Origin: Pontibacter pamirensis
GTDB lineage: Bacteria; Bacteroidota; Bacteroidia; Cytophagales; Hymenobacteraceae
Assembly: GCF_010015475.1 (NCBI RefSeq)
Contig: NZ_SSNI01000026.1
Coordinates: 24,861-88,860 of the forward strand
DNA: 64,000 nt
Direction of reading: 5' to 3'
Position numbers and translations under genes: made by a program. Below the pieces are notes generated by a model. It was not told the origin of the DNA, searched no databases, and saw nothing but the letters and a program-made list of their open reading frames with translations. Below are positions 8,601 through 15,677 of this stretch, piece by piece; positions within the stretch are counted from its first letter, which is position 1; every line of letters starts with the position of its first letter.

Positions 8601-9841
8601 TTAGATACATCCATTGCACCGGGGTTAAGCAACTGCCGGAAGAAGCCTGCAACGCTCTTCTTTGCATTCTCCCAGGTAGAGGCCATGTTGTCGGTTTTCT
8701 CTCCGAGCGTGTCAACAGCCTCCCCGCTCTTGGCCATCTCCCGCTCCATGATGTTACCCACTGACTGCGCAAAGTCCCCGGTCTTCTCAATCTCTTTCTG
8801 GAGTTCTACCATTGAGATTCCCAGGTTATCCAGGATTTGAGGTGACTTACGGCCTAAGCCTGTCACAAAAGATTGCACCAAGTAATCTACCTCTTCCCCT
8901 GTGTCCTTAGCACGTTGCTGCGCAAAGGCCAGACCTTTACCCAACACATCCATAGGTATCTTGAAGTTGGAAGCCTTTACAGCATTTTTCATCAGCTCCA
9001 GGTCACTCACTGTTCCCCTGGTAGCCTGCCGTAGCTTCTCCAGGTCTGCTGCGCTGCCTATTCTGGAGAAAGCAAGTTCAACGCCTTCCGCTTCTTTTGC
9101 TACGCTGAAGAGTTCCTTTGCAAGCTCGATAGCAGACTGTATGATGCCCACAAAGCCCAACGCCCCGGCAATACCTATAAAGGTGCTTTTCAGGTTACCG
9201 GCGAGGCTATCACTCTTTTTGATAGCTTCACCCATGCTATCAAAGCCGGATTTGCCAGCGTTAGAGAGGCGCTGAATCTCGCGGTTCGTTTCCTCCAGTC
9301 GCTTGTTATACTTGGCCAGGTTCTGTTCATTGGTAGCCTGAGAGATGCCTTGCCGGTATATCTTAGCGGCTCTTTCCAACTGGCCTAATAACCCTAGTTG
9401 CTCTTTCATTGGTCTTCCCAATGCATCAAAGCCCCGCTTGCCAATGTTGCCGATTTGCTGAATGGTTTTCTCCAGCTTCTGCATTTCCCCATTGTAAAGG
9501 GCTATGACTTTCGGGTCTGTGGACTTCTGAACAATAGCGCGGTAAGAGTCCATCTGAATCTGTAGCTGCATGATGGACTTGCGCATTGCCTCAGAACTCT
9601 GTGTAGCCCCGTCAAAGGCTCCCTTACCCGCTGCCTCAGCATCTTTGAAAGCCTTTATGGTTTGATTGATAGCATCCCGTTGCGCCAGGATAGCTTTGTT
9701 CGCCTCATCCCCCTGCGTCTCGGACTTGTTCAGGAACTCGGTTAGTCCCTGCTCCATCTTTTCGAGTTCGGCCAGGAACTGTTGTGTGTCGATGGAAGCA
9801 ACAAAGCCTAAGCTGTTGCCTCCGGTGATGTCTACTGCCAT
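5663..9841 (-). CDS. Phage tail tape-measure protein (1392 aa)
   Basis: Very long, almost entirely helical. Residues 1-220 repeat motifs such as NIGKRGFDALGRPMKEQLG and NAGKSGFDSMGEAIKKSD. A hydrophobic segment at about 217-245 (STFIGIAGALGFVGIIQSAIELAKELF) leads into the conserved tape-measure region (AKEAEGVELAFSRIGSAAD ... NLGISMVELQKEIEKTGDF ... MASTWENAKKSVAGFFRQL). Long coiled coils fill about 420-900, and a second hydrophobic segment follows (VAGNAASAFAGFASGNIVQGISGAVSAV). Tape measures set tail length and enter the host membrane during DNA injection, so the gene implies a siphovirus- or myovirus-like ancestor. It follows terL by 185 bp. The portal, head and tail-tube genes that normally lie between are absent. 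Confidence 0.9.
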   Translation of the reverse strand: MAVDITGGNSLGFVASIDTQQFLAELEKMEQGLTEFLNKSETQGDEANKAILAQRDAINQTIKAFKDAEAAGKGAFDGATQSSEAMRKSIMQLQIQMDSYRAIVQKSTDPKVIALYNGEMQKLEKTIQQIGNIGKRGFDALGRPMKEQLGLLGQLERAAKIYRQGISQATNEQNLAKYNKRLEETNREIQRLSNAGKSGFDSMGEAIKKSDSLAGNLKSTFIGIAGALGFVGIIQSAIELAKELFSVAKEAEGVELAFSRIGSAADLEKLRQATRGTVSDLELMKNAVKASNFKIPMDVLGKGLAFAQQRAKDTGEEVDYLVQSFVTGLGRKSPQILDNLGISMVELQKEIEKTGDFAQSVGNIMEREMAKSGEAVDTLGEKTDNMASTWENAKKSVAGFFRQLLNPGAMDVSKVTELTDKLAQELGTSMDKIDKLNTPQLKMIEMRLKAQRDALKKEAKELDEQLKAAIGKAGINQNQIADITRRKKAIDEEAKATQNVLTNVQKQTDALVEQKRIRDEILSIAEMQAKADALRDKAMNIVPFSNEQKADRSRLLKEADEIQAEIDKILNKRKKESREQNAYDEVQAYRDMMERITEIDREYGRKSLSKDDAELQAVRDKFKKIAFDIEKYNKDPKNTLKINVEVLDPIRDRAIADLRYDQETEALKKFLDEQKQLYAEYEEYIQVFGEKNRAFGEEAAKAKFEGQLDIAKTYLQQIQDALSSVRAIPADQLTPKQTERYKDLLKREAEEEKRIRNAAFDENIKNYKRILDAHQTSADERLRIEKQYQEDVATLEKNLPGEENAEKLEAQKKMLDERKDLQMEALKHMAFQETEFYKKTMKDITFLTREELKARVKELKQMLDDPNLTPVERKAAQDAAGQAQGYLNETNKAAQDAEEIAEYSQLAASSFGELAASLKTSNPQLSAMLQSVSDIAGVAGNAASAFAGFASGNIVQGISGAVSAVSGLIKMFDSSAEKQRMAEEARKRALDATTRAIAEMNRQLERQAEIIDKALGFDKIIAYRRQIGMLTQDLMEIVDKLNDLSLETMFTDPRTGRTRITEYTIELKKLMETIQGQTGGRPDRGGNTTPGEPDQVLKSLKEVLEANQKEIDGIYEALAKGAVQGDVEQLKELLAAYEQLEDQLEDYRAKIQEVVTGSTYSGIVDSIADGFREGLSSAEIFANNFEDLMRNAIIQSLRMSALEGPLKEFYDQLAEYTESGGTLDDGEIEKLREVFKSILDNAEEQFEGLKKITGQGFGSATGGGGSQNSLEGAIRASLTEQTGTVLAGAINGIRLHVAGIEQMMRVQTGTDPQTAIYQQQATDIRDMHRYTIMNFQVSQQIEVNTRQTVARLVEVVSRQDKQLSEQIKHTSSLKSIDSKIGSTNEILRANGG

Positions 9842-10026
9842 AGGTTATCTAGTGATTTGGGTATTACCCCTTATTGGTTGGTTTTTGTACTAATCATTGT
9901 AACACGCTATGTATTTAACATAACAGTAGTTATAAGCGAAACCGCCTCTACTGGCTCCTGTGGGGGTGCTTTTCGGGCTTTTTTTGTTGTACTTTTCCGT
10001 TGTGCTTATCTGCCGGGGTAAATTGG

Positions 10027-11307
10027 CTATGGCATCAACTGCCTGATGTAAGCTGCTCTCTCTTGCTGTTGCTTTAAGTATTCCTCACTGTAGCCCTCAT
10101 CCATTTCCATCATGGCCACATAGCGCAATGCATCGAGGGAGTGGTTCCAATCATCAATAGGCTGGTTTAACCATTTGCCGTTCTTGTCCTGCTGCCACTT
10201 GTAGTTCTTCAGCTCTTTAATAGTATTCAGGGAGCGCTCCGTTACGTGGATCTTCTTTCGCTTCAGGATGTCTATGCCATTCTTCACACTACCGGCACCC
10301 TTCTTTACAGGGTGGATGTTTAAGCTCATTTTGCGTAATTCCTCAATGCTCTTAGGCTCTGCGCTGTCTGCATAACCTTTTACATTCAGCATCTTCTGCT
10401 CTTTGAGCTTCTTTGCTATGTCAGTGTTGAGCAGGTGCGTTTCATACACTAACTCATCTATCCAGACCATGTTACCACTCCAGTAAATGTCAAGTACAGC
10501 TGTCACGTCATTAGTATAACCGAAATCAAGGCCGAACCTCCTTTTGTGAGTTTTAACAAATGCCGGTAGCTCTTTTACAATTTCCCACTTTTCATAAACC
10601 ACTCCTTCCAGCTTCGCCCTCTTGCCTAGGCCGTATATCTCCCAAAGGTTTTTATCTGCCGTACCTGCTGCATAGTTTGCTTCAGTAGGCTCATAAGACA
10701 ATATCTTTCGTCTGGAGTTAGCAGGCAGAAAGTAATTATCCAGCATTGTGCTGTGTATGTACTTTGCATCAGGACGTTTGCACACATTGTCATAAATCCA
10801 GTGTTCATCTGCTGAAGGGTTGTAATCAAGTATTGCGAAGCCGCTGCAACGCTGTTCTAATTGGTCAAAGTCTGGTTTGTAAGATTCTACTGCCTCATTA
10901 ATCCAGAATGCATCAGAGGCAAAGCCATGTACTTTCTGAGTATCATCAAGACCGATAAACCAGAACTCTGTGCTGTAAAGCTTATAGATTTTGTTCGTCT
11001 TGTTAAAGCACTTGTCATCATAGAGGCCGTACAGCTTCAGTACATTGATGAAATCAAACAGCACTGTGGCAGTTATCCAGGTAGCTTTTAAGCGTCCTAT
11101 GGCAACCCTTCTAACTCTGCCGGGGTCGAGGTCATACTGCTCCTGTGCATAGGTAAGCCAAAACTGAATAATGGAGAATGTCTTTGAGGAACGGGAACCT
11201 CCCTCCAGGACAAATACTCTGTAGAGGTTAGAGGAATAGGCCTCATACAGCTGCTCAAATACCTGCGTGGCCTGCAGTTCAATCTCCGGCTCCTGTGCTT
11301 CCTGCAT
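10027..11307 (-). CDS. terL: Terminase large subunit (426 aa)
   Basis: DNA-packaging motor ATPase and nuclease. Walker A is GGSRSSKT (about 36-43) and the Walker B region is SDAFWINEAVES (131-142). The C-terminal RNase H-like nuclease has the acidic motifs RFGLDFGYTND (257-267) and GYADSAEPKS (311-320) and ends DDWNHSLDALRYV. Length and order match terminase_3/PBSX-type large subunits. It overlaps the small-subunit gene by 29 bp. All expected catalytic motifs are present, so it looks functional. It should pair with the small subunit and a portal, but no portal gene is seen in this element. Confidence 0.93.
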   Translation of the reverse strand: MQEAQEPEIELQATQVFEQLYEAYSSNLYRVFVLEGGSRSSKTFSIIQFWLTYAQEQYDLDPGRVRRVAIGRLKATWITATVLFDFINVLKLYGLYDDKCFNKTNKIYKLYSTEFWFIGLDDTQKVHGFASDAFWINEAVESYKPDFDQLEQRCSGFAILDYNPSADEHWIYDNVCKRPDAKYIHSTMLDNYFLPANSRRKILSYEPTEANYAAGTADKNLWEIYGLGKRAKLEGVVYEKWEIVKELPAFVKTHKRRFGLDFGYTNDVTAVLDIYWSGNMVWIDELVYETHLLNTDIAKKLKEQKMLNVKGYADSAEPKSIEELRKMSLNIHPVKKGAGSVKNGIDILKRKKIHVTERSLNTIKELKNYKWQQDKNGKWLNQPIDDWNHSLDALRYVAMMEMDEGYSEEYLKQQQERAAYIRQLMP

Positions 11308-11842
11308 CTTCTTTATTAGCGTGGAATATCTTGATAGAAGCTATGCGTTTGATGGGTTGCCCCTTGCTGGTAAGGTCCATCTGAGCCGGTGCATCTATGC
11401 CCAATATCTTGCAGCGTTTATCAATGCACCACTGTATACCAGAGAGGAAAGAGGGGTTACCATAAGCCACTATTTCGGCTTCTGTGATTTCTCTGTAGAG
11501 TTTTTCCTTTGGTGTTTTCGCTTTGCCAGATACTTTGATAGATTTCTTTTTGTGGTCTCTAGCTGATTTCTCCCATGCCTCCCAATAGGTTCTTTCTAGC
11601 TTATCCAGCTTCTCCAGTTCAATGGTTTTGCGTTGGTCGATGTCGTTTATCCGGTCGGCGCTCCACTGCTTCAGAAGCGCTCTAATGTCCTTAGAAACGG
11701 TGTTGTGAGTAACAGTATACCCGTTACCCACTGTCTCACCAATAAGCTTAGCAATAGAGCGCGTGGAATAGCCCTTAATATAGTATTCTGCAACTATATT
11801 GCGGTCTCTCTCAACTATGTTCGGCTTTCTTGCTGCGCCCAT
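11279..11842 (-). CDS. terS: Probable terminase small subunit (187 aa)
   Basis: The N-terminal half is a helix-turn-helix (IVAEYYIKGYSTRSIAKLIG ... VTHNTVSKDIRALLKQW, about 15-60), followed by a charged helical hairpin (ERTYWEAWEKSARDHKKKS). The C-terminal section (FLSGIQWCIDKRCKILGIDAP) resembles terminase_2/small-subunit tails. Small subunits recognise the packaging site. The gene overlaps terL by 29 bp in the same operon, which supports the call. Direct family assignment is by architecture and position. Confidence 0.7.
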   Translation of the reverse strand: MGAARKPNIVERDRNIVAEYYIKGYSTRSIAKLIGETVGNGYTVTHNTVSKDIRALLKQWSADRINDIDQRKTIELEKLDKLERTYWEAWEKSARDHKKKSIKVSGKAKTPKEKLYREITEAEIVAYGNPSFLSGIQWCIDKRCKILGIDAPAQMDLTSKGQPIKRIASIKIFHANKEDAGSTGAGD

Positions 11843-11853
11843 TCTGTAACTCT

Positions 11854-12264
11854 CTATAGTGTAATTATGGAAGGCTCTGCACCATCTCCTGAATCTTTCT
11901 TTTTTCGGGGTGCCCTGGTCTTTTTCTTCAGCTTCTCCACGTCTTTAAAGAGATTTGTAAGTGTTACTGCCATCTTCAGCTGCTCACGTTGGTAGGTGTA
12001 GAATTGCTCCCATAAATCATTATTGTAGGCTGTCAGCTCCTCGTTTGTTGGGGTCACTGCATGGCCACTATCTCCCAGGGCACTGGCAAGCCTGGAGGTA
12101 AGCAAAGCGTACTGCTCTGCAAGGTCGTTCAGGAGGGATTGGGTTGGTGCTGCGACTGTATGGCGCTTAAAGTGCTCTTCTACCTTCCACTTAATTAACT
12201 CCGTTCTCATCTGGAGCAGTTCTATTTCTTTCTTACGCTGCTGTGCTGTCTGGTGTATGTTCAT
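11854..12264 (-). CDS. Hypothetical phage protein (136 aa)
   Basis: Helical and charged, with a basic C-terminus (FKDVEKLKKKTRAPRKKKDSGDG). The first 40 residues have coiled-coil character (QQRKKEIELLQMRTELIKWKVEEHF). The stop lies 11 bp before the terS start, and the start overlaps the preceding gene by 32 bp, so it belongs to the packaging operon. It could assist packaging or bind DNA through its basic tail. No family recognised. Confidence 0.6.
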   Translation of the reverse strand: MNIHQTAQQRKKEIELLQMRTELIKWKVEEHFKRHTVAAPTQSLLNDLAEQYALLTSRLASALGDSGHAVTPTNEELTAYNNDLWEQFYTYQREQLKMAVTLTNLFKDVEKLKKKTRAPRKKKDSGDGAEPSIITL

Positions 12265-12457
12265 CTTTGGGAGTTTCTTTGAGGGTGTTTAAATACTTCA
12301 GGTCTTCGAGTTGGGCCTGTTCTATAGCCTCTCTGGTTTCGGGGGATTCATGAATTCTGGCCGCTTCTGCCGTGGCTTTGGCCGGCCTCATTTGGGAGAT
12401 GATGGGTAGTGCCCAGACTGCAGGGGCTTTCTTTCTTACCTGCTCTTCAGAGTTCAT
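12233..12457 (-). CDS. Hypothetical small phage protein (74 aa)
   Basis: MNSEEQVRKKAPAVWALPI and a helical acidic remainder (TREAIEQAQLEDLKYLNTLKE). Its start codon overlaps the stop of the upstream gene by one base (TAATG), and its 3' end overlaps the next gene by 32 bp, so translation is probably coupled. No family recognised. Confidence 0.6.
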   Translation of the reverse strand: MNSEEQVRKKAPAVWALPIISQMRPAKATAEAARIHESPETREAIEQAQLEDLKYLNTLKETPKDEHTPDSTAA

Positions 12458-12768
12458 TACATGATTCTGTCTAGGAGGTCATCAATCTGTTTCTGTTCCG
12501 GTGATTTTGTCTCTACTTTATAATCCCGGTACTCCGGCATGAGGTTGTCTAGCAGACTATCTACAGAAACATTAAAAGCTTTCCGGACCTCTTCGCACCA
12601 TGCATCTATACCATCATGTGAGGTAGGGAGGGGCTTGTCTTTATAAACTTCTTTGGGGATGTCTGAGAGGCCTGCAGCTATCTTCTGTTCAATCGTTGGA
12701 CCTTTGCTCTCCTGGATAGTTTCTATCAGGTCCTGTGCCCACTGAGGCAGTTGTTCATTATGTTCCAT
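12457..12768 (-). CDS. Hypothetical phage protein (103 aa)
   Basis: Acidic, soluble, predicted helical (MEHNEQLPQWAQDLIETIQES ... DAWCEEVRKAFNVSVDSLLDNLMPEY). Coupled to its downstream neighbour by a one-base TAATG overlap and four bases after the gene upstream. No recognised domain. Confidence 0.6.
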   Translation of the reverse strand: MEHNEQLPQWAQDLIETIQESKGPTIEQKIAAGLSDIPKEVYKDKPLPTSHDGIDAWCEEVRKAFNVSVDSLLDNLMPEYRDYKVETKSPEQKQIDDLLDRIM

Positions 12769-12772
12769 GCGG

Positions 12773-13465
12773 TTAGAGGTTATAAGGGTTAGGGTTCTTC
12801 ATTTTCTGCGCTAACCATTTCACTAAATCAGGCCTGAAAGAGACAGTAGCCTCCTCGGTTTTATGGAACAGCTGGTTGAACTCTATAAGGTTGTAGGAGC
12901 TAACCGATACCTGTGCTTTTCTCAGTAGCGGTAAAAATTCATTCATTGCATCTGCTACCTTCTGGAAACTATCATAAACAGCGAACTCTTCCGGGGTTGA
13001 AATGTATGTTCTGCAATATGCTTCTCGAAAACTTTCTTCTGCATCTGCCGCTAATACAGGCTCACCATCTACATAGGAGATGAGATCCAGAGGAAAGGGA
13101 CTATCTGTGCCATCAATCCCAGGCTTAAAGGTTAGGTTATTCAGTTCATACACCGCCTTCCGGAAGGGGTTGAACAGTTCCCCCGTACCTGCTAGCATGT
13201 TCTGCTTTATGGCCGGATTTGGGATTCCTAGCTTATCTACTGTAGCCTTAGCATCGGCCATGTACTTGGTATAGATACGCTCAATGCCACCGGAGACAAT
13301 GCTCTTTAATACAGTATCATCAAAGCTACCTTGACCTAAGGCGTTGTATGCTGATTCCGCTGTTTTGATTTTCTCAAATACTGCTTTGATAGCCCTGTTA
13401 AATGAGGCGAGGGGCTGCAGGTCTTCTTTAATGAGAAGCCGCTTTTGTGGTTCTTTCTCTTCCAT
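12773..13465 (-). CDS. Hypothetical phage protein (230 aa)
   Basis: MEEKEPQKRLLIKEDLQPLAS begins a mostly helical soluble protein with no motif I can name. Residues 110-170 are richer in strand-forming and aromatic residues (FPLDLISYVDGEPVLA, YISTPEEFAVYDSF). The start at 13465 is chosen over 13498, because the longer form adds only MLFKQQINHNR and would overlap the upstream gene. By position (upstream of terS) it could belong to late DNA handling. Confidence 0.6.
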   Translation of the reverse strand: MEEKEPQKRLLIKEDLQPLASFNRAIKAVFEKIKTAESAYNALGQGSFDDTVLKSIVSGGIERIYTKYMADAKATVDKLGIPNPAIKQNMLAGTGELFNPFRKAVYELNNLTFKPGIDGTDSPFPLDLISYVDGEPVLAADAEESFREAYCRTYISTPEEFAVYDSFQKVADAMNEFLPLLRKAQVSVSSYNLIEFNQLFHKTEEATVSFRPDLVKWLAQKMKNPNPYNL

Positions 13466-13487
13466 TCTGTTATGATTGATTTGTTGT

Positions 13488-13733
13488 TTAAAAAGCACGT
13501 TTAGCCTGTGTTACGGGATGGGGCAAATTTTTTTTATCCTTCCGGTAGCGGCACAATGCAGTCTTGAAAGAATCGTAGTTGCTGAATTTCCTGAACCCGA
13601 AATGGTTTATTCGCAGCTCCTCAGTGGCTTCATAGGTCTGCTCTTTGGTCTTATGCTTCTTAGAGGCTACGCTTTCGAGATACGCCTGGAAAAATCCGAC
13701 ATTATCTGACAGTCTTATGATTGAGATGTGCAT
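13488..13733 (-). CDS. Hypothetical small basic protein (81 aa)
   Basis: MHISIIRLSDNVGFFQAYLES then a lysine-rich C-terminal half (KTALCRYRKDKKNLPHPVTQAKR). Net positive charge suggests nucleic-acid binding, but no domain is recognised. It lies 22 bp before the next gene and after a 422-bp non-coding stretch, so it may be the first gene of the packaging transcript. Confidence 0.55.
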   Translation of the reverse strand: MHISIIRLSDNVGFFQAYLESVASKKHKTKEQTYEATEELRINHFGFRKFSNYDSFKTALCRYRKDKKNLPHPVTQAKRAF

Positions 13734-14155
13734 GAGTGTGGCTTTTTGCTTGCAGTAACTATTTGTTCTGAACCTGAACTAAGAGCGGAAAGGAAGGGGG
13801 TTGAAAGCGCTCTATATTCTAATCCTTAAATATATAAATATTATTCGACAATAACAAATAGTTACGGGCTTAATTTCCTAGTGTATAGCACTTTATTTTT
13901 TCAGCCTCTTATAACTATTTTACTGGGATCACTTTCGAATCCTACTGGGATCACTCAGGACCGGACATAAAAAAAGCCCCCATTCCGGAGGCTTTTCACT
14001 ATACAGTTAGCATAACCTTTGTCAGTAAATATCTCTAGGGAAAACCCTTGATGCTTGTGCTGGCTGTAGATCTGCTGCAGTAGTGCTATCAAGATAAATG
14101 CAACTGTTAAGCAACATAGTGTCTGTTACAACTTTTTCTTCATGATTATTTAAGA
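13734..14155. other. 422-bp non-coding stretch: likely late promoter region and terminator
   Basis: AT-rich, no supported ORF. It holds a 13-bp direct repeat (tactgggatcact at 13921-13933 and 13943-13955, 22-bp period) and a minus-strand terminator at about 13970-13997. It separates the early/replication genes plus the membrane-protein gene from the packaging genes, so it is a good place for a late promoter. None can be proven by eye. Confidence 0.5.
13970..13997 (-). terminator. Terminator downstream of the membrane-protein gene
   Basis: On the minus strand AAAAGCCTCCGG-AATGGGGGCTTTTTTT forms a stem AGCC.CC/GG.GGCT followed by seven T. It would separate the moron-like gene at 14156 from the packaging genes. 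Confidence 0.65.
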
Positions 14156-14911
14156 CTATATGACAGGTGTTGGCGCTATTTCTTTTTCAGGAACTGTTAT
14201 CTCTTCTTGCTGTTGATCTTCCAAATACATATCCATCATCAAAGACTTATCACTTATCTGCAGTAAATCTTGAAGATATTCTTTTATTGCCATTAGAATA
14301 AAAGCTGCTTCCGCAAAGATAAATATACCCAGGTAGCTTATCATCAAAAGAGAGCTACCGTATGAACTCAAGGATACATTCTGAAGTACACCATAACGAG
14401 TAAGATCACTATATTTACGATGTCCAGAAATTAGATCTTCCACAACATAGTTGTAAGAAAAAGCTGATGACAATGAAAGCAAAATCAAGATTCCTGGAAG
14501 AGCGTTATAAATTTTGGATGTTGTTGCTAAGTAACGGTTTCTTATACCAGACATCTCTAGCTCAAATAATCTTACTTGCTTTGCTTCTTCACTACTAATC
14601 GATAATATTTTGGCATAATCTGTTTTTTGAATATTTATTTTTTGCTTCTCCAAGTAATATTCAGGAAAGAAAAACTTGGCAATACGGTGTCTTGAGTAGA
14701 ATATATAACCGAGAAGCAGAAAACAAAATAATGTAGTATAAGTAGAAAAAACACCTTTTTGGAATTCAAAAACAGGAATTAACCCAAAAGAAGTGATGGG
14801 AATTGGAAGTGCTGCAACCACAACTGACCAAATGCTCATATAATTTTTGAAGAATTGAGCAAAGTTCTTTGCTCTCGTAGGATCAGTAATATTTTTTTCG
14901 AGAGTCATCAT
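14156..14911 (-). CDS. AT-rich multi-pass membrane protein, moron-like (251 aa)
   Basis: Four probable membrane segments: SIWSVVVAALPIPITSFGLI, YTTLFCFLLLGYIFYS, ALPGILILLSLSSAFSYNYVV and SLLMISYLGIFIFAEAAFILMAI. A cytoplasmic linker lies between the second and third, and the tail is acidic. Base composition is visibly more AT-rich than the phage genes either side, and it has its own terminator, as typical of a moron (an accessory gene acquired by a phage). Superinfection exclusion or defence is possible, but nothing in the sequence names it. The start is ATG 14911 (or 14908); the longer frame begins with TTG. Confidence 0.65.
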   Translation of the reverse strand: MMTLEKNITDPTRAKNFAQFFKNYMSIWSVVVAALPIPITSFGLIPVFEFQKGVFSTYTTLFCFLLLGYIFYSRHRIAKFFFPEYYLEKQKINIQKTDYAKILSISSEEAKQVRLFELEMSGIRNRYLATTSKIYNALPGILILLSLSSAFSYNYVVEDLISGHRKYSDLTRYGVLQNVSLSSYGSSLLMISYLGIFIFAEAAFILMAIKEYLQDLLQISDKSLMMDMYLEDQQQEEITVPEKEIAPTPVI

Positions 14912-15006
14912 ATTAAATTTTATTGGGTGGTATAACTCCAATTAATGGTTTGCACAAAACATAAGAGAAGACGTACCCAAAATACAATTTTTAACTATTA
15001 TGTGGG

Positions 15007-15639
15007 TTATAGTAATGGATATTCTTCTTCAAAAATTTCTCTGAGGATTTCTACTGAGTATGTATTTACCTTTCCAAACCGCGCATCAGGAACGGTCTTT
15101 ACTTCCAGGCCTCGAGCACGTGACATAGCAGCGGCCTTTTTACCCAGGCGCACAGCATCCTGAATAGGGATATGATGATGGTGTATCCGGGCGTAACCAA
15201 GGATGGTAGCACTATCCCCTTCAGTGAGTTGGTGCTGTACAGTTCGCTCCAGCTGCTCCATGCGCTGCTGCATTTGCTGCATCATCTGCACTACCCCATT
15301 TTGCAGGACATTTGCTAGCTGTTCTTTTCTCAGAAAATACGCCCTAGCCTCTTTTCCTCTTGCAGTGCCTTCCACCATACTTAACTCTTTGGCCGCATTG
15401 ATTGTAAGGCCATACTCTATTGCGTTATGGCCTCCTCTCTTTGCTTCACCAGATGGTGTAGCAATGGTGATGTAATCAACGCCGTGCTCCAGCTGGTACT
15501 TTTTCGCACGATGCTTGAACCAGTCAGTAAAGCGCTTCTTGTTGCCCAAGAACTTATGTAGCCTGCTAGCCGGAACAAGCCTCTGCCCGTTTAACTCTTC
15601 CTCTGAGAAAGGTATCAGTTCTTTTGTGTCGTTTGCCAT
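15007..15639 (-). CDS. AntA/AntB-type antirepressor (210 aa)
   Basis: Residues 1-100 match the AntA/AntB fold of phage antirepressors: NGQRLVPASRLHKFLGNKKRFTDW, then YQLEHGVDYITIATPSG, EYGLTINAAKELSMVEGT and GKEARAYFLRKE. The middle is a glutamine/methionine coiled coil (MMQQMQQRMEQLERTVQ). The C-terminal part (ILGYARIHHHHIPIQDAVRLGKKAAAMSRARG) resembles a KilA/ORF6-like DNA-binding module. Antirepressors counter the lysogeny repressor. The ATG at 15639 is preferred to a GTG at 15681 that overlaps the primase stop. Confidence 0.8.
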   Translation of the reverse strand: MANDTKELIPFSEEELNGQRLVPASRLHKFLGNKKRFTDWFKHRAKKYQLEHGVDYITIATPSGEAKRGGHNAIEYGLTINAAKELSMVEGTARGKEARAYFLRKEQLANVLQNGVVQMMQQMQQRMEQLERTVQHQLTEGDSATILGYARIHHHHIPIQDAVRLGKKAAAMSRARGLEVKTVPDARFGKVNTYSVEILREIFEEEYPLL

Positions 15640-15677
15640 CGTAATTAGTGCTTTTAAAACTTGAATTGGTATTGGGA

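Noticed and set aside
13734..14155. tRNA or small RNA gene in the phage gap
   Set aside because: No cloverleaf or other defined RNA structure could be drawn, only a terminator and a direct repeat.
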